This document shows positions 6,395 through 6,778 of a stretch of 6,778 nt of DNA, one piece after another. The stretch covers positions 1-6,778 of the forward strand of contig JAFGTK010000229.1 in assembly GCA_016934135.1 (NCBI GenBank). Reading direction: 5' to 3'. Origin of the DNA: Deltaproteobacteria bacterium (lineage in GTDB: Bacteria > Desulfobacterota > Desulfomonilia > UBA1062). The notes beneath the pieces were generated by a model, which was given only the letters and a program-made list of their open reading frames with translations, had not been told where the DNA came from and did no database searches. Within the stretch, counting starts at the first letter, position 1, and each line of letters starts with the position of its first letter. The position numbers and the translations under genes are program-made.

Positions 6395-6778
6395 TCAACG
6401 GTTCTTTTTCTTTGCCTTCTTCGCTGCCTTTTTTTTGTTTCTGCTCTTTTTCAGGTCTACGAGACTCCTCTTTGGCTGCTTCGGCATCTGATCATCGAAC
6501 ATACCTGCCATATTCGGATTCAGCCCAAGCCTTCCCATGGCCTTTTTCTTTCCGGATCCTAAGGAACGCATGAGATTTCTCATGGTGTTGAATCTGCCGA
6601 CCAGTTCGACAACCTTGTTTCTCGAATGTCCGCTTCCTGCTGCAACCCTTATAATACGGCTCTCATCCAGACAATCGGGGTGTTCCCTCTCATACCTGGT
6701 CATGGAGTTGATGATGGCCTCTACCCTCATAAGCTCACGATCATCAATCTGGGCCCCCTGCGGAAGTCCAAGCTGACC
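6395..6778 (-). CDS. ffh: Signal recognition particle protein Ffh, M-domain end (5' part missing)
   Basis: The last 127 residues of the SRP GTPase that, with 4.5S/6S SRP RNA and FtsY, delivers nascent membrane proteins to the translocon. The frame is open from the window edge. The visible part begins GQLGLPQGAQIDDREL, followed by MRVEAIINSMTRYEREHP and SRIIRVAAGSGHSRNKV, the conserved helix-turn-helix of the M domain that binds SRP RNA, then MRNLMRSLGSGKKK. The NG GTPase domain and most of the methionine-rich groove lie outside the window. The C-terminal tail is strongly basic (KKSRNKKKAAKKAKKKNR), which is common in variable form in Ffh and probably aids RNA binding. The internal ATG at 6730 is not the real start, because conserved Ffh sequence continues upstream of it. 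The kinase gene starts 27 bases after its TGA in the same direction, with no terminator seen between them. Confidence 0.95.
   Translation of the reverse strand, partial: GQLGLPQGAQIDDRELMRVEAIINSMTRYEREHPDCLDESRIIRVAAGSGHSRNKVVELVGRFNTMRNLMRSLGSGKKKAMGRLGLNPNMAGMFDDQMPKQPKRSLVDLKKSRNKKKAAKKAKKKNR

Overview
All recognisable genes lie on the minus strand and are tightly packed, so the window reads from right to left as one probable transcription unit: the 3' end of ffh, a soluble sensor histidine kinase, a sigma-54-dependent response regulator, a short polysaccharide export (OPX) protein, an outer-membrane beta-barrel protein, and the first 392 residues of a Wzz/GumC-type chain-length determinant. 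Gaps between genes are 27, 42 and 13 bases, followed by two stop/start overlaps (GTGA and TTGA). No stretch of 300 bases lacks a gene. I saw no tRNA, rRNA, CRISPR, insertion sequence or convincing rho-independent terminator.

The organism is a Gram-negative (diderm) bacterium, because two products are exported to the periplasm or outer membrane and the barrel ends in a C-terminal aromatic residue. Base composition looks moderate, in the 40s percent GC by eye. Soluble GAF/PAS kinases, NtrC-type regulators and PEP-CTERM-like polysaccharide genes together recall Desulfobacterota or Nitrospirota, but this is only an impression from style and not a placement.

Region by region: 6395-6778 is the RNA- and signal-sequence-binding M domain of the SRP protein Ffh. 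4400-6367 (GAF-PAS-PAS-HisKA-HATPase) and 2939-4357 (receiver-AAA+-Fis) form a two-component pair that should activate sigma-54 promoters. 2386-2925, 1175-2389 and 1-1178 make up an envelope export module: a periplasmic OPX protein without its own outer-membrane helix, a beta-barrel that could supply the outer-membrane pore, and an inner-membrane chain-length protein with a long periplasmic coiled coil. The likely working model is that the pair senses an internal signal and controls synthesis or export of an exopolysaccharide carried through this conduit. The gene set resembles exosortase/PEP-CTERM exopolysaccharide loci, but no exosortase or PEP-CTERM protein is visible here.

Most notable points: the kinase has Val where HisKA kinases normally carry the Thr/Asn needed for phosphatase activity; the OPX protein is minimal and adjoins a barrel, matching the OPX-plus-separate-porin architecture; and a polysaccharide regulatory and export locus sits directly behind ffh.
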